From the NCBI GenBank assembly GCA_024642705.1, contig JAHEAQ010000008.1, positions 64,873-100,124 on the forward strand: DNA of 35,252 nt, read 5' to 3'. Positions within the stretch are counted from its first letter, which is position 1; the number at the start of each line of letters is the position of its first letter. Source of the stretch: Bacteroidota bacterium. GTDB lineage: Bacteria > Bacteroidota > Bacteroidia > Chitinophagales > Saprospiraceae. The position numbers and the translations under genes are program-made. This document shows positions 8,239-16,342 of the stretch, in pieces. The notes beneath the pieces were generated by a model. It saw nothing but the letters and a program-made list of their open reading frames with translations, searched no databases and was not told the origin of the DNA.

Positions 8239-8754
8239 ATGATAAAAAGAATATTAATATTAGCAGGGATTGTATTTACTTTTTCTTTGTCAATTTCCGC
8301 GCAAAGAATTGCAATAATTGATGTTAATTCAATACTCGAAGATATGAGTGAATATAAAATAGCTCAAACTGAGATTGATAAAATTGCATCTGTTTGGCGA
8401 CAAGAAGTTGGTGTTGAATATGATAAGATAAAAAGCATGTACAACAAATATCAAGCAGAGCAAGTTTTGCTCAGTGATGATGCTAAAGCAGCCAAAGAAA
8501 ATGAAATAATGGACGCTGAAGCTAAAGTTAGAGAATTGCAAAAGCAAAAATTTGGCCCTGATGGAGATCTTTTCAAAAAAAGACAAGAAATGGTTCAACC
8601 AATTCAGGAAAAAGTTTTTTCTGCAATTGAAGAATATGCAAGTGATAGAGGCTATGATATTATCTTTGATAGATCAAGCACTGCTGGCATTTTATTTACT
8701 AGCGATGACTACGATAAAACAGATGAGCTAAAGAGAAAGCTTGGTTTAAAATAA
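8239..8754 (+). CDS. OmpH/Skp-family periplasmic chaperone, first copy
   Basis: A 171-residue periplasmic protein of the OmpH/Skp family, which holds unfolded outer-membrane proteins on their way to the BAM complex. Residues 1-21 are a signal peptide (cleavage after SISA). The mature start QRIAIIDVNSILEDM is the typical first beta strand. A long alpha-helical arm (roughly residues 40-125, rich in Lys, Glu and Gln) forms the tentacle, and the second strand YDIIFDRSSTAGILFTS closes the trimerisation body. The C-terminus DELKRKLGLK is characteristic of the Bacteroidota copies. It is paired with a paralogue 47 bp downstream. In many Bacteroidota this pair follows bamA; here bamA is absent and a terminator separates the pair from the preceding operon. 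Confidence 0.9.
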   Translation: MIKRILILAGIVFTFSLSISAQRIAIIDVNSILEDMSEYKIAQTEIDKIASVWRQEVGVEYDKIKSMYNKYQAEQVLLSDDAKAAKENEIMDAEAKVRELQKQKFGPDGDLFKKRQEMVQPIQEKVFSAIEEYASDRGYDIIFDRSSTAGILFTSDDYDKTDELKRKLGLK

Positions 8755-8759
8755 TTTTA

Positions 8760-8767
8760 TATTTTTG
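8760..8767 (+). promoter_or_regulatory. -7 promoter element (TATTTTTG) of the second skp gene
   Basis: TATTTTTG sits in the 47-bp gap between the two skp genes, 34 bp before the second ATG. A TTG lies 16 bp upstream (8741-8743) inside the end of the first gene. The second copy may therefore be expressed independently as well as by readthrough. Confidence 0.45.
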
Positions 8768-8801
8768 CAGCCTTAATTAAAATTCAAAATTTAGATTTGA
8801 T

Positions 8802-9305
8802 ATGAAAAAGACTATAATACTCGGAATGTTATTCATGTTTGCTGGATTTTTTGCAAATGCACAAAAATTTGGTATTGTGAATTCTCAGGAAATCATCCAG
8901 ATGTTACCTGAAGTAAAAGAAGCTTCTGCTAATATTGAAACTTTTGGTGCTCAACTCCAAAAAAAATATCAGCAAATGATTACTTCTCTTCAAACCAAAT
9001 ATCAGGATCTTGAAAGAAAACAAGCTCAAGGTGAGATTTCACCTAAACAGTTAGAAGAAGAAGCTAAAAAACTTAAAGAAGAAGAATTGGGTTTGTCTCA
9101 ATACGAGCAAACTAGCCAAGAGCAAATTGTTACAAAACAGAACACTTTAATGAAACCAATCATGGATAAGATAACTAAAGCAATTGAAGACGTTGCTAAA
9201 GAAAATGGTTATACTTATATTTTTGATGGTAGTGTCGGTTTTGTACTTTATGCTGATGCTTCGACAGATGTTTCAGCTTTAGTTAAAGGAAAATTAGGAT
9301 TGTAA
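8802..9305 (+). CDS. OmpH/Skp-family periplasmic chaperone, second copy
   Basis: A 167-residue paralogue of the preceding gene with the same plan: signal peptide (residues 1-20, cleavage after FANA), strand QKFGIVNSQEIIQMLPEV, a charged helical arm (about residues 40-125, e.g. QQMITSLQTKYQDLERKQAQGEISPKQLEEEAKKLKEEE), strand YTYIFDGSVGFVLYAD and the tail LVKGKLGL. The two copies differ clearly in sequence, so this is an old duplication. It probably acts with, or in place of, the first copy as an outer-membrane-protein chaperone. A bidirectional terminator follows after the stop. Confidence 0.9.
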   Translation: MKKTIILGMLFMFAGFFANAQKFGIVNSQEIIQMLPEVKEASANIETFGAQLQKKYQQMITSLQTKYQDLERKQAQGEISPKQLEEEAKKLKEEELGLSQYEQTSQEQIVTKQNTLMKPIMDKITKAIEDVAKENGYTYIFDGSVGFVLYADASTDVSALVKGKLGL

Positions 9306-9327
9306 TTCAATCCGATTGAGAACAGAG

Positions 9328-9361
9328 AAAAAGACTCTTGAGAAATCAAGGGTCTTTTTTT
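9328..9361. terminator. Bidirectional intrinsic terminator
   Basis: A 14-bp stem with one T-G wobble (9328-9341 with 9346-9359) and a GAAA loop has a T-run on the plus side and a T-rich stretch on the minus side. It serves the skp pair and the convergent rhodanese-mvaD operon. Confidence 0.82.
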
Positions 9362-9434
9362 ATATTATCGGTGCACTCTTTCTACGAATGACGTAAAATC
9401 TAATGTGTTTGACCTTGAAATTTAAAAAAACGCA

Positions 9435-9974
9435 TTAATAGACTTTTTCGTATTTGGCATTCTGAATCCATTTTCCCCATAGCCAACTATAAGCATGTAC
9501 CTTTTGAGTTTTTTCTTCGGATATGGAATTTAATTCATTTCCTTGATTTGCCCATTCAAAAATACCTCCGTATAAATTATACACCTCTGTGAATCCTAAT
9601 TCAAAAGCTTTTTCTGCGATCTTTTCACTCCTGTATCCAATCGAACAATAGAATAATAATTTTTTATTTTTTTGCTGTGTGCTTAACACAGATAAATCTG
9701 GTTCGTCATACCCAATGTAGATTGCTCCTGGAATATGGCTAACATTGAACTCTTTTTTTTCTCTGGCATCAAATACAATATAATCATATTTATGTGCTTG
9801 AAAATCCTCCACACTAATAAGGGGGACGCTAAAGTCTATGGTTTTGTCAACAAGTTGCTTGAAATTCGAATTCGAAAGTTGAAGATTCGTCCCTTTTTTC
9901 TGTGCAGAAGAACAGGAAGGAAGGATAAGTAACAAAAAAGGAAAGATAAAAAAGTAATTTTTGAAAACCTTCAT
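9435..9974 (-). CDS. Rhodanese-domain lipoprotein
   Basis: A 179-residue exported lipoprotein with one rhodanese domain. Residues 1-20 are a signal peptide with lipobox LPSC (Cys21). The domain runs from about residue 50 to 150: ISVEDFQAHKYDYIVFDAREKKEFNVSHIPGAIYI is the CH2A region, and the active-site loop is CSIGYRS with Cys110 as the persulfide-carrying residue; GIFEWANQGNEL closes the fold. It is intact at the catalytic position, so it is probably active in moving sulfane sulfur or handling thiols at the cell envelope. The substrate is unknown. The start lies two bases after the stop of the diphosphomevalonate decarboxylase gene, so the two are in one transcript. No link to isoprenoid synthesis is apparent. 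Confidence 0.88.
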   Translation of the reverse strand: MKVFKNYFFIFPFLLLILPSCSSAQKKGTNLQLSNSNFKQLVDKTIDFSVPLISVEDFQAHKYDYIVFDAREKKEFNVSHIPGAIYIGYDEPDLSVLSTQQKNKKLLFYCSIGYRSEKIAEKAFELGFTEVYNLYGGIFEWANQGNELNSISEEKTQKVHAYSWLWGKWIQNAKYEKVY

Positions 9975-9975
9975 T

Positions 9976-11058
9976 TTATTCTATTTGGATTGGTCCAGGG
10001 CCTACTTGATCATTTATCATCATTTGGTTAATGCACATTGGTTTTAATTCTTGGTCAATAAAATCTATAATATCATTTTTGATGTGATCAGGATACAATA
10101 AATGAATGTTCGGTCCTGCATCTAAACTAAAATAAACAGGCAATCCAGATTCTTTTCTGTAGGCTCTTATTTTCCTAATCATTTTTACCGTATTGGGCTC
10201 CATTAAAATATAAGATGGATTTGACACCATCATTAATGCATGAAGGCTTAATGCTTCTTGTTCTGCAATACTTCCAAATCTTTCTATATCTCCTTGTCTC
10301 AATGCATCTAACAAATAGAAAAGTTGTCTTCGGGCCTCACTATATCTAACTTCTGCATAAGGATTTGTTTCCATCAATGAATGCCCTGCAGTTGAAGAAA
10401 CAGATTTTTCATTTTTACTTAAGATAAAAATATCATCGTGCAGATTTTTAAATATTTCATGAACATGATCATTCATTTCAATTGCATATTCATCTGATGA
10501 CCCTTGAACATCTCCAGATTTACCCCACAAAGCCCAAGAGTTAAATATAGATCTCGATGCGCTCCCACTCCCCAATCTTGCTAATAGAGATGCTTTTCTT
10601 TCAAAATCTTCATTTGATTTCAAGGTCTTAAAAAATTTTTCTTCAATACTGCAAATGCATAATGCTAAGGCACTCATGGATGAAGCAGAAGATGCAATTC
10701 CTGAGGAATGAGGAAATGTGTTTTCGCTTTTTATTTGAAAATGTAATTGATCTATAAAGGGAACATATTCTTTAATAGACAATAAGTACTGCTTTATTCT
10801 CTCTTTAAATTTAGGGTTTTCCTTTCCTTCAAACAAAAAATCAACGTCAATATTTCCATCATAGACTGATCTTGCTGAATATAGCACTTCTGTCTTTGTT
10901 AAGGAATTTGTTAATGTCATACTTATAGATGGGTTCTTGGGAAATTGTTGTCCATATTTTCCCCAATATTTAATAATTGCAAGATTAGATGGACTATTCC
11001 AAATTACTTTCCCATTAATATTAGTTGTGTCGCCAATGCGTAGTTGGTTGTTTTCCAT
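9976..11058 (-). CDS. mvaD: Diphosphomevalonate decarboxylase
   Basis: A 360-residue GHMP-superfamily enzyme that converts mevalonate 5-diphosphate and ATP to isopentenyl diphosphate, the last step of the mevalonate pathway. Family hallmarks are the N-terminal SPSNLAIIKYWGKYG (residues 22-36) with the lysine that contacts substrate, PSISMTLTNSLTKTEV, the phosphate-binding loop HSSGIASSASSMSALAL (117-133), the second glycine/serine stretch GSGSASRSIF, and the catalytic aspartate in SLDAGPNIHLLYP. It is of the Bacteroidota type, somewhat longer than the ~330 residues of Firmicutes enzymes. Its presence implies that this organism makes isoprenoids by the mevalonate route; no other pathway gene is in the window. 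The DUF4294 gene is 31 bp upstream and the rhodanese gene directly downstream, on the same strand. Confidence 0.93.
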   Translation of the reverse strand: MENNQLRIGDTTNINGKVIWNSPSNLAIIKYWGKYGQQFPKNPSISMTLTNSLTKTEVLYSARSVYDGNIDVDFLFEGKENPKFKERIKQYLLSIKEYVPFIDQLHFQIKSENTFPHSSGIASSASSMSALALCICSIEEKFFKTLKSNEDFERKASLLARLGSGSASRSIFNSWALWGKSGDVQGSSDEYAIEMNDHVHEIFKNLHDDIFILSKNEKSVSSTAGHSLMETNPYAEVRYSEARRQLFYLLDALRQGDIERFGSIAEQEALSLHALMMVSNPSYILMEPNTVKMIRKIRAYRKESGLPVYFSLDAGPNIHLLYPDHIKNDIIDFIDQELKPMCINQMMINDQVGPGPIQIE

Positions 11059-11089
11059 TTTGGTAAAAATAATTGAATTTTTGATTTGA

Positions 11090-11704
11090 CTACTTCAAAT
11101 CATAAGAAACATCGAAATCTTGTAGAACAGCATCCAATATATTATCATCCCCAACAACATATCCTCGCTTTAGGTCGTAGCCATATATTTTGCTGAATTG
11201 ATTCCAATATCCTGCTGTAAAACCACCTTTTAGGTCTTTAAGTAGTTCAAACATAGGCGTATCCAATTCTCTTTCTATCATTTTTACAAGAATTTTTCCT
11301 TGTGTTCTTGTTAATTTTTTCAAAGGATCTGAAAATTCTTTTTTTAAATCTTTCTGCAATTTTTTTATATGCTTCTTCCTTTTCCGATTATTCAGGGTGG
11401 ATGTTGCTTCTTCCATTTCCCTAAATATTTTTATCGCCTCTCTTGCATAAGGGTAAACCTTATTTGCATAATTTCTATAAAGTAAATATTTTCTGTATTC
11501 TTCTGCATTTTCAAAAGTTCTAGGAGATGTGATACTTACATCCTGTAAATCTGCAAGAATTAGAGTGTCACCGTCGGTAATTAATGCCGTCATTACCTGT
11601 CCATTAATAGAAACTTTTTTTTCTTCCGTCGTACCTTGCCCAAATAATTTTGGAGCAACTCCTATAGTAGTCAAAAGAATTATAAAAAAAATTATCCTGT
11701 CCAT
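11090..11704 (-). CDS. DUF4294-family protein with signal peptide
   Basis: A 204-residue protein of the DUF4294 family, which is nearly confined to Bacteroidota and has no known function. Residues 1-22 form a signal peptide (cleavage near LFG-Q). The conserved core begins at GDTLILADLQDVSITSPRTFENAEEYRKYLLYRNYANKVYPYAREAI, continues in a Lys-rich helical stretch (KRKKHIKKLQKDLKKEF) and ends in RTQGKILVKMIERELDTPMFELLKDLKGGFTAGYWNQFSKIYGYDLKRGY. It is predicted to be periplasmic and mostly helical. It is the first gene of the minus-strand operon with mvaD and the rhodanese lipoprotein. The 225-bp gap before the plus-strand OmpA gene presumably holds both divergent promoters, but no exact TAnnTTTG element stands out. 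Confidence 0.82.
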   Translation of the reverse strand: MDRIIFFIILLTTIGVAPKLFGQGTTEEKKVSINGQVMTALITDGDTLILADLQDVSITSPRTFENAEEYRKYLLYRNYANKVYPYAREAIKIFREMEEATSTLNNRKRKKHIKKLQKDLKKEFSDPLKKLTRTQGKILVKMIERELDTPMFELLKDLKGGFTAGYWNQFSKIYGYDLKRGYVVGDDNILDAVLQDFDVSYDLK

Positions 11705-11929
11705 TTAATTAAAACGAAATTTTATCATTTATAATGTTATCAACAACACAAAAATCAGCTTATAAATTCTATTTTTTATTTTTAAAATTATTTTTCTCGC
11801 TCTAAAACGACATTAAGCTTTTAAATAAAGATGATATTTGTGCTGATTTTGATGCATGCAATACTTTTTATTACTTTTAATTTCATCCAAGAATTTTGGT
11901 GTAGATTATATCCAATTTTGAACTAATTA

Positions 11930-13582
11930 ATGAAACTATATAACGTCATTTTTTTCATCTTTTGTTTTTTCAGTCTTTCAAGTCAAAAGCAACTTGAAAA
12001 ATTACCATCAAATATTAATTCTAATGAATATGATGAAATTGGGCCTGTTTTGAATGAAGAAAACACCATTCTTTATTTCACACGAATTGGAGATCCAGAG
12101 TTTGTAAATGTTATAAGTGAAAATTTGTTAGACGAAAAACAAAATTTGGTGGATAGATTAAAAACAATTTTTTCTCAAATATCTGGAAAAACAATTGAAA
12201 ATCCCCAAACTTCATCATTTAATCAAGATATCTTTTATTCTAATATTATTGATAATAACTTTCAAAATATAATACATCCAGGATATCCTTTAAATAGTGC
12301 ACACCCAAATAGTGTTTTTGCTACAATTCCTGAAGAAAATTCTTTAGTTGTTATCAATCAGTTTGATAATGATGGCGGTATTCAAAAGGGGTTTTCAAAA
12401 GTTAAAATTCATGCAGATGGGTCTTTTGGCTTCCCTGCACCTATGGTTGTGCATGATTTCGATAATTCTGGAAATGAAATAAGTATGTCTTTAAGCTGTG
12501 ATGCAGAACAGTTGTTCATTGCTATGGATAGACCAGATTCTAAGGGAGAAACGGATATCTATTTATCCATTCGCGTTGGTGAAAATACATGGAGCAAGCC
12601 AACTCCTTTAAATAGCCCAATTAATTCTATTTATAAAGAAACCGCTCCTTTTTTATCTCGGGATAAAAACAGATTATATTTTGCTTCTAATCGTCCCGGA
12701 TCACAGGGAGGCCTTGATATTTATGTTGCTGAAAAATTGGATTTTTCGTATAAAAATTGGTCTGAACCGAAGTTGCTACCAATACCAATTAATTCCGGAT
12801 CAGATGATACTCAGCCATTCTTGGATAAAAATGAAGACTATCTTTATTTCACATCAAAAAGAGATGGAGGAAGCGATATTTATAGATTTCACCTAACCGC
12901 ATCGAATAATCTCAAACAAGAATTGTCGATTTCTATAAATATCATTGATGAAGAGACCAATTCAATAACAGGTGGTGAAATTTTTTGGGGACTGGCCTAT
13001 GAAATGGGATACGAAGGTTTTTTTCGAACCAATACAGGTGAATATGAAATCACTCTAAGTCTAAATGAACTAGTAAAATTTAAAGCATTTAAGAGAGGAT
13101 ATACTGGAGAAGAAATTATTATAGACCCATTAGAGTTAATAAAAGATAATATAACCAAATACCATCTTGATCTTTATGTAAAAAATGGGCCTCAATCTAT
13201 TAATAATACGAAAGAATTGCCCTACCCATTTGGGAAACAAAGAAAAATAACATTAAGAAATATTTATTTTGAAAGATCTGAGTCAACTGTTTTGCCTGAA
13301 TCTTTTCCTGAATTGGAAAAATTAATTCAGGTTCTGAAAGAGCTAGAAAATTTGCATATTTTAATCGAAGGTCATTCTGACAATATTGGTGAAAAAGTAT
13401 TACTGCAGCAACTTTCAGAACAAAGAGCAATTGCTATTAAACAATATCTTGTAGACAACGGAATTAACCCTGAAAGAATAGAGACCGTGGGCCTTGGAGA
13501 CAAATATCCACTTAATGATAATCTTACAGAATCTGATCGCCAAAGAAACCGGCGGGTAGAAATAAGGGTTATTGCAGAATAA
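11930..13582 (+). CDS. OmpA-family outer-membrane protein with PD40 repeats
   Basis: A 550-residue envelope protein. Residues 1-18 form a signal peptide (FFSLSSQ). The N-terminal two thirds contain TolB/PD40-like beta-propeller blades, best seen in EQLFIAMDRPDSKGETDIYLS, NRLYFASNRPGSQGGLDIYVAEK and DYLYFTSKRDGGSDIYRFHL. A small domain (~residues 325-415, possibly a carboxypeptidase-regulatory-like fold) follows. The C-terminus (~445-550) is an OmpA peptidoglycan-binding domain with IYFERSESTVLPES, IEGHSDNIGE, LSEQRAIAIKQYLVDNGI and the arginine-rich NRRVEIRV. Similar proteins anchor the outer membrane or act in surface secretion (PorE-like) in Bacteroidota; that specific role is not shown here. 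The first blade region is degenerate. A small hairpin overlaps the stop codon (13578-13595). Confidence 0.88.
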   Translation: MKLYNVIFFIFCFFSLSSQKQLEKLPSNINSNEYDEIGPVLNEENTILYFTRIGDPEFVNVISENLLDEKQNLVDRLKTIFSQISGKTIENPQTSSFNQDIFYSNIIDNNFQNIIHPGYPLNSAHPNSVFATIPEENSLVVINQFDNDGGIQKGFSKVKIHADGSFGFPAPMVVHDFDNSGNEISMSLSCDAEQLFIAMDRPDSKGETDIYLSIRVGENTWSKPTPLNSPINSIYKETAPFLSRDKNRLYFASNRPGSQGGLDIYVAEKLDFSYKNWSEPKLLPIPINSGSDDTQPFLDKNEDYLYFTSKRDGGSDIYRFHLTASNNLKQELSISINIIDEETNSITGGEIFWGLAYEMGYEGFFRTNTGEYEITLSLNELVKFKAFKRGYTGEEIIIDPLELIKDNITKYHLDLYVKNGPQSINNTKELPYPFGKQRKITLRNIYFERSESTVLPESFPELEKLIQVLKELENLHILIEGHSDNIGEKVLLQQLSEQRAIAIKQYLVDNGINPERIETVGLGDKYPLNDNLTESDRQRNRRVEIRVIAE

Positions 13583-13586
13583 ACTC

Positions 13587-13616
13587 TTGTTTATTTAATT
13601 CAAGATTTTATATTTG
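13587..13616 (+). promoter_or_regulatory. Promoter of the PAP2-like / dapD transcript
   Basis: TTG (13587-13589), a 19-bp spacer and TATATTTG (13609-13616) form a Bacteroidota-type promoter in the 33-bp gap after the OmpA gene. Its last base is the first base of a GTG that would give a longer PAP2 frame, so the ATG at 13646 is the likely start. Confidence 0.55.
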
Positions 13617-13645
13617 TGCCCATTGTAATTATCGTTAATACATTA

Positions 13646-14308
13646 ATGAAGTACCTAGCTCAATTAATTTCGTTTGTTTTTCACCCTCTAATCATCATTT
13701 CATACATTCTTGTATTGTTGTTGATTATTAATCCCTTTCTGTTTTCTATCCAAAATGATCGGGCAATAGGTGTTCTAATAATCTATGTATTAATGTTAAC
13801 CATCGTGCTTCCTGGAATAACCGTTTTACTCATGAGAGCCATGGGGTTTGTGAATTCCATACATTTAAAAGAACGATCTGAAAGAATTATTCCACTTATA
13901 ATTACGGGTGGTTTTTATCTATGGTTATTTGTCAATATTTATCAAAACACCACTATTCCACTAGCTTTTAGCATTTTTGTACTTGGCTCAACTATTGGTT
14001 TGTTTTTAGCATTTTTCTTTAGTCTATTTACAAAAGTTAGTTTGCATACAACTGGTGTTGGTGGTCTATTTGTTGGAATTTTACTAATAAAATACTATTT
14101 CAGTTATGAAAGTTTTAGTATCCATCTTGGGTCGCTTGGAACATATTTGATAAATACTGACATTCTTGTTTTTCTGAGTTTATTTTTTGCTGGATTAGTT
14201 GGGACATCAAGACTTTTACTCAAAGCACATAGCTTGAATGAAGTAAGCCTTGGATATTTAATTGGGATACTTTCCCAATTGATAGCATTTAGTTTTTTAT
14301 TTAATTAA
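13646..14308 (+). CDS. PAP2-superfamily-like integral membrane protein
   Basis: A 220-residue, very hydrophobic protein with about six or seven membrane helices. It carries remnants or variants of the PAP2 (type 2 phosphatidic acid phosphatase) signature: KERSERIIP (like KX6RP), TKVSLHTTGVGG (like PSGH) and SRLLLKAHSLNEVSLG, which fits SRX5HX3D with Glu in place of Asp. It may be a lipid or polyprenyl phosphatase, or a non-catalytic relative; the altered first and second motifs make activity uncertain. The longest frame begins at GTG 13616, but that codon overlaps the -7 promoter box, so I use ATG 13646 (MKYLAQLI). The dapD ATG follows 6 bp after its stop, so they are cotranscribed. Confidence 0.75.
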   Translation: MKYLAQLISFVFHPLIIISYILVLLLIINPFLFSIQNDRAIGVLIIYVLMLTIVLPGITVLLMRAMGFVNSIHLKERSERIIPLIITGGFYLWLFVNIYQNTTIPLAFSIFVLGSTIGLFLAFFFSLFTKVSLHTTGVGGLFVGILLIKYYFSYESFSIHLGSLGTYLINTDILVFLSLFFAGLVGTSRLLLKAHSLNEVSLGYLIGILSQLIAFSFLFN

Positions 14309-14314
14309 TTGAAC

Positions 14315-15130
14315 ATGGAAAATATTAAAAAAATAATCCTTGAGGCCTGGGAAAATAGAGACCTATTGAAAGAGTTATCTACTCAAACTGCAATTAGAAG
14401 CATTATTGAAATGCTCGACAAAGGAAAATTAAGGATTGCTGAACCACATAACAACGATTGGATAGTTAATGAATGGGTTAAAAAGGCGGTAGTAATGTAT
14501 TTTCCGATTCAAAAAATGTCAACCATTGAGGTTGGTCCTTTCGAATTTCATGACAAAATTCCTTTGAAGAAAAATTTTTCTGAGCAGGGTGTAAGGGTTG
14601 TTCCACATGCTATTGCTCGTTATGGATCTTTTTTAGAAAGTGGGGTAATCTTAATGCCTAGTTATGTAAATATTGGAGCACATGTTGGTTCTGGAACTAT
14701 GGTGGATACGTGGGCAACAGTAGGTTCTTGCGCACAAATTGGTAGAAATGTCCATCTTTCTGGCGGCGTAGGAATTGGTGGTGTTTTAGAACCACTTCAA
14801 GCATCACCGACTATAATCGAAGATGATTGCTTTATTGGCTCTCGTTGCATTGTGGTAGAAGGTGTCAGAATAAAAAAAGAATGTGTAATTGGAGCAGGTG
14901 TCGTCTTAACCAAGTCTACACACATAATTGACGTGACTGGGAACGAACCTATAATAGTTAAAGGCGTCGTACCTGAAAGATCGGTGGTAATACCAGGCAG
15001 CTATTCCAAGAAATTTCCTGCAGGTTCTTATAATGTGAATTGTGCTCTAATTATAGGAAAAAGAAAACCCTCAACCGACTTAAAAGTTTCACTTAATGAT
15101 GCTTTAAGAGAATATGATGTTGCTGTTTAG
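14315..15130 (+). CDS. dapD: 2,3,4,5-tetrahydropyridine-2,6-dicarboxylate N-succinyltransferase
   Basis: A 271-residue cytoplasmic enzyme of the succinylase branch of lysine and meso-diaminopimelate synthesis; it transfers succinyl from succinyl-CoA to tetrahydrodipicolinate. An N-terminal helical domain (residues 1-~95, with IIEMLDKGKLRIAEP) precedes a left-handed beta-helix of hexapeptide repeats: ESGVILMPSYVNIGAHVGSGTMVDTWATVGSCAQIGRNVHLSGGVGIGGVLEP, the family's signature. The C-terminal part (GSYSKKFPAGSYNVNCALIIGKR) is also typical. The length matches the family (about 270-275). I chose ATG 14315 over a TTG two codons earlier. It is downstream of the PAP2-like gene in one transcript. 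Aspartate-semialdehyde for this pathway would come from the aspartokinase of thrA elsewhere in this window. Confidence 0.96.
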   Translation: MENIKKIILEAWENRDLLKELSTQTAIRSIIEMLDKGKLRIAEPHNNDWIVNEWVKKAVVMYFPIQKMSTIEVGPFEFHDKIPLKKNFSEQGVRVVPHAIARYGSFLESGVILMPSYVNIGAHVGSGTMVDTWATVGSCAQIGRNVHLSGGVGIGGVLEPLQASPTIIEDDCFIGSRCIVVEGVRIKKECVIGAGVVLTKSTHIIDVTGNEPIIVKGVVPERSVVIPGSYSKKFPAGSYNVNCALIIGKRKPSTDLKVSLNDALREYDVAV

Positions 15131-15157
15131 TATTGAAATTTTAGATTGATTTCAATA
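15131..15157 (+). terminator. Possible terminator hairpin after dapD
   Basis: TATTGAAAT (15131-15139) and ATTTCAATA (15149-15157) form a perfect 9-bp AT-rich stem with a 9-nt loop directly after the dapD stop. Only a weak T-rich stretch follows, so termination is plausible but not certain. The remaining 130 bp before the next gene show no clear promoter element. Confidence 0.4.
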
Positions 15158-15291
15158 CCGTTATTTCTGTGTTAAACATCTAAAAACAATAATTTGGTAA
15201 ATCCATATTTTTTCTAAAGAGGATTTGTTTTAGAGTCTTAAAATTATTACAAATATTATTTATACCTTAATGGTAGATAAGTTGTAACTGT

Positions 15292-16323
15292 ATGGACACA
15301 TTCAAAATCCAGGAAAGTCTTTTTGAGTTGATTAAATCCAGAATTGGTAGTTCAAATCAATGGGTGGATGAAATTGCAGCAACACTTTCATTAAGTAAGC
15401 CTGCTATTTACAAAAGAATTAATGGTTCCACCGCACTTTCTATTCATGATCTTGCCGTTCTTATGAAGACTTATGATATTAGTTTTGATTCACTTATACA
15501 TACTGATAAATTAACGGTCGATTTTCATTTTCCAACAGGGGGAGGAACGGTTAAAAATTACTTAGATTTCTTGACGCCAATTAAATATTTTGTAACCAAC
15601 TTGTCAAAATTTAATAATGTCAATATTTGGCACACAACCAGTGAACTCCATTTGTTTTATTATTTTCTAAATAAAGATCTTACCAATTTTAAATTATTTC
15701 TTCATGCAAAAACTTTATGGAATATTGACGGATACGAAAATGTAAAATTTTCAATTGAAAATTTCTCTGGCAGTATTTTGGTTCAAAATGAGATCAAATC
15801 AATAATTGAAAAATACTTTTCTTTTCCAAGCATTGAATTATGGAATGAAAACGTCATTGATAATACTTTGAACCAAATTAAACATTTTGTGATTTGTAAT
15901 TATTTTGAAAAGCCTGAAGAATCATTAATTCTATGTGATCATTTGAAAACATTAGTTCAGCATTTAAGAAAAATGGCAGAAATTGGCAAAAAGTTTTCAA
16001 TTGGCAAAGCTCCAAATGATCATTCAGGAGATTATTTCCTTTACCATAATGAACTTGCTTATACCAATAATTTAATGTTAATTTTGGCAGAAGATCAGGA
16101 ATTTGTATTCACCACTTACAACAACCCGAATTTTATGTTGTCTGAAAATAAAAAGTTAATTGCATTCACAAAAAATTGGTTCAAAAGAGTAAAAAATTTG
16201 TCTAGCCCTGTTAGCCTTGATTCTGTACAATCGCGAATGATGCTTTTTAATCAAATTGATAAAAAAATTGAATACTCCAAAAAAGAAATCCAACTTCTCT
16301 TGGATAAAGGTTTTGAAAAATAA
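15292..16323 (+). CDS. Helix-turn-helix protein of unknown function
   Basis: A 343-residue soluble protein I cannot place in a named family. Residues 20-70 (WVDEIAATLSLSKPAIYKRINGSTALSIHDLAVLMKTYDISFDSLI) look like an XRE/Cro-type helix-turn-helix, suggesting DNA binding. The remaining 270 residues are alpha/beta, rich in aromatic residues and Asn, with no motif I recognise; they may be a ligand-sensing or oligomerisation domain. The pattern of a short N-terminal HTH plus a long unknown C-terminal part recurs in Bacteroidota regulators (general knowledge). It lies 19 bp before the M1 peptidase gene on the same strand, so it may be cotranscribed. No signal peptide or membrane segment is present. 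Confidence 0.7.
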   Translation: MDTFKIQESLFELIKSRIGSSNQWVDEIAATLSLSKPAIYKRINGSTALSIHDLAVLMKTYDISFDSLIHTDKLTVDFHFPTGGGTVKNYLDFLTPIKYFVTNLSKFNNVNIWHTTSELHLFYYFLNKDLTNFKLFLHAKTLWNIDGYENVKFSIENFSGSILVQNEIKSIIEKYFSFPSIELWNENVIDNTLNQIKHFVICNYFEKPEESLILCDHLKTLVQHLRKMAEIGKKFSIGKAPNDHSGDYFLYHNELAYTNNLMLILAEDQEFVFTTYNNPNFMLSENKKLIAFTKNWFKRVKNLSSPVSLDSVQSRMMLFNQIDKKIEYSKKEIQLLLDKGFEK

Positions 16324-16342
16324 CAATGATTAAATACATAAA

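Noticed and set aside
8239-9305. Recent tandem duplication of skp
   Set aside because: The two proteins share architecture but differ strongly in sequence, so the duplication is ancient and common in the phylum.
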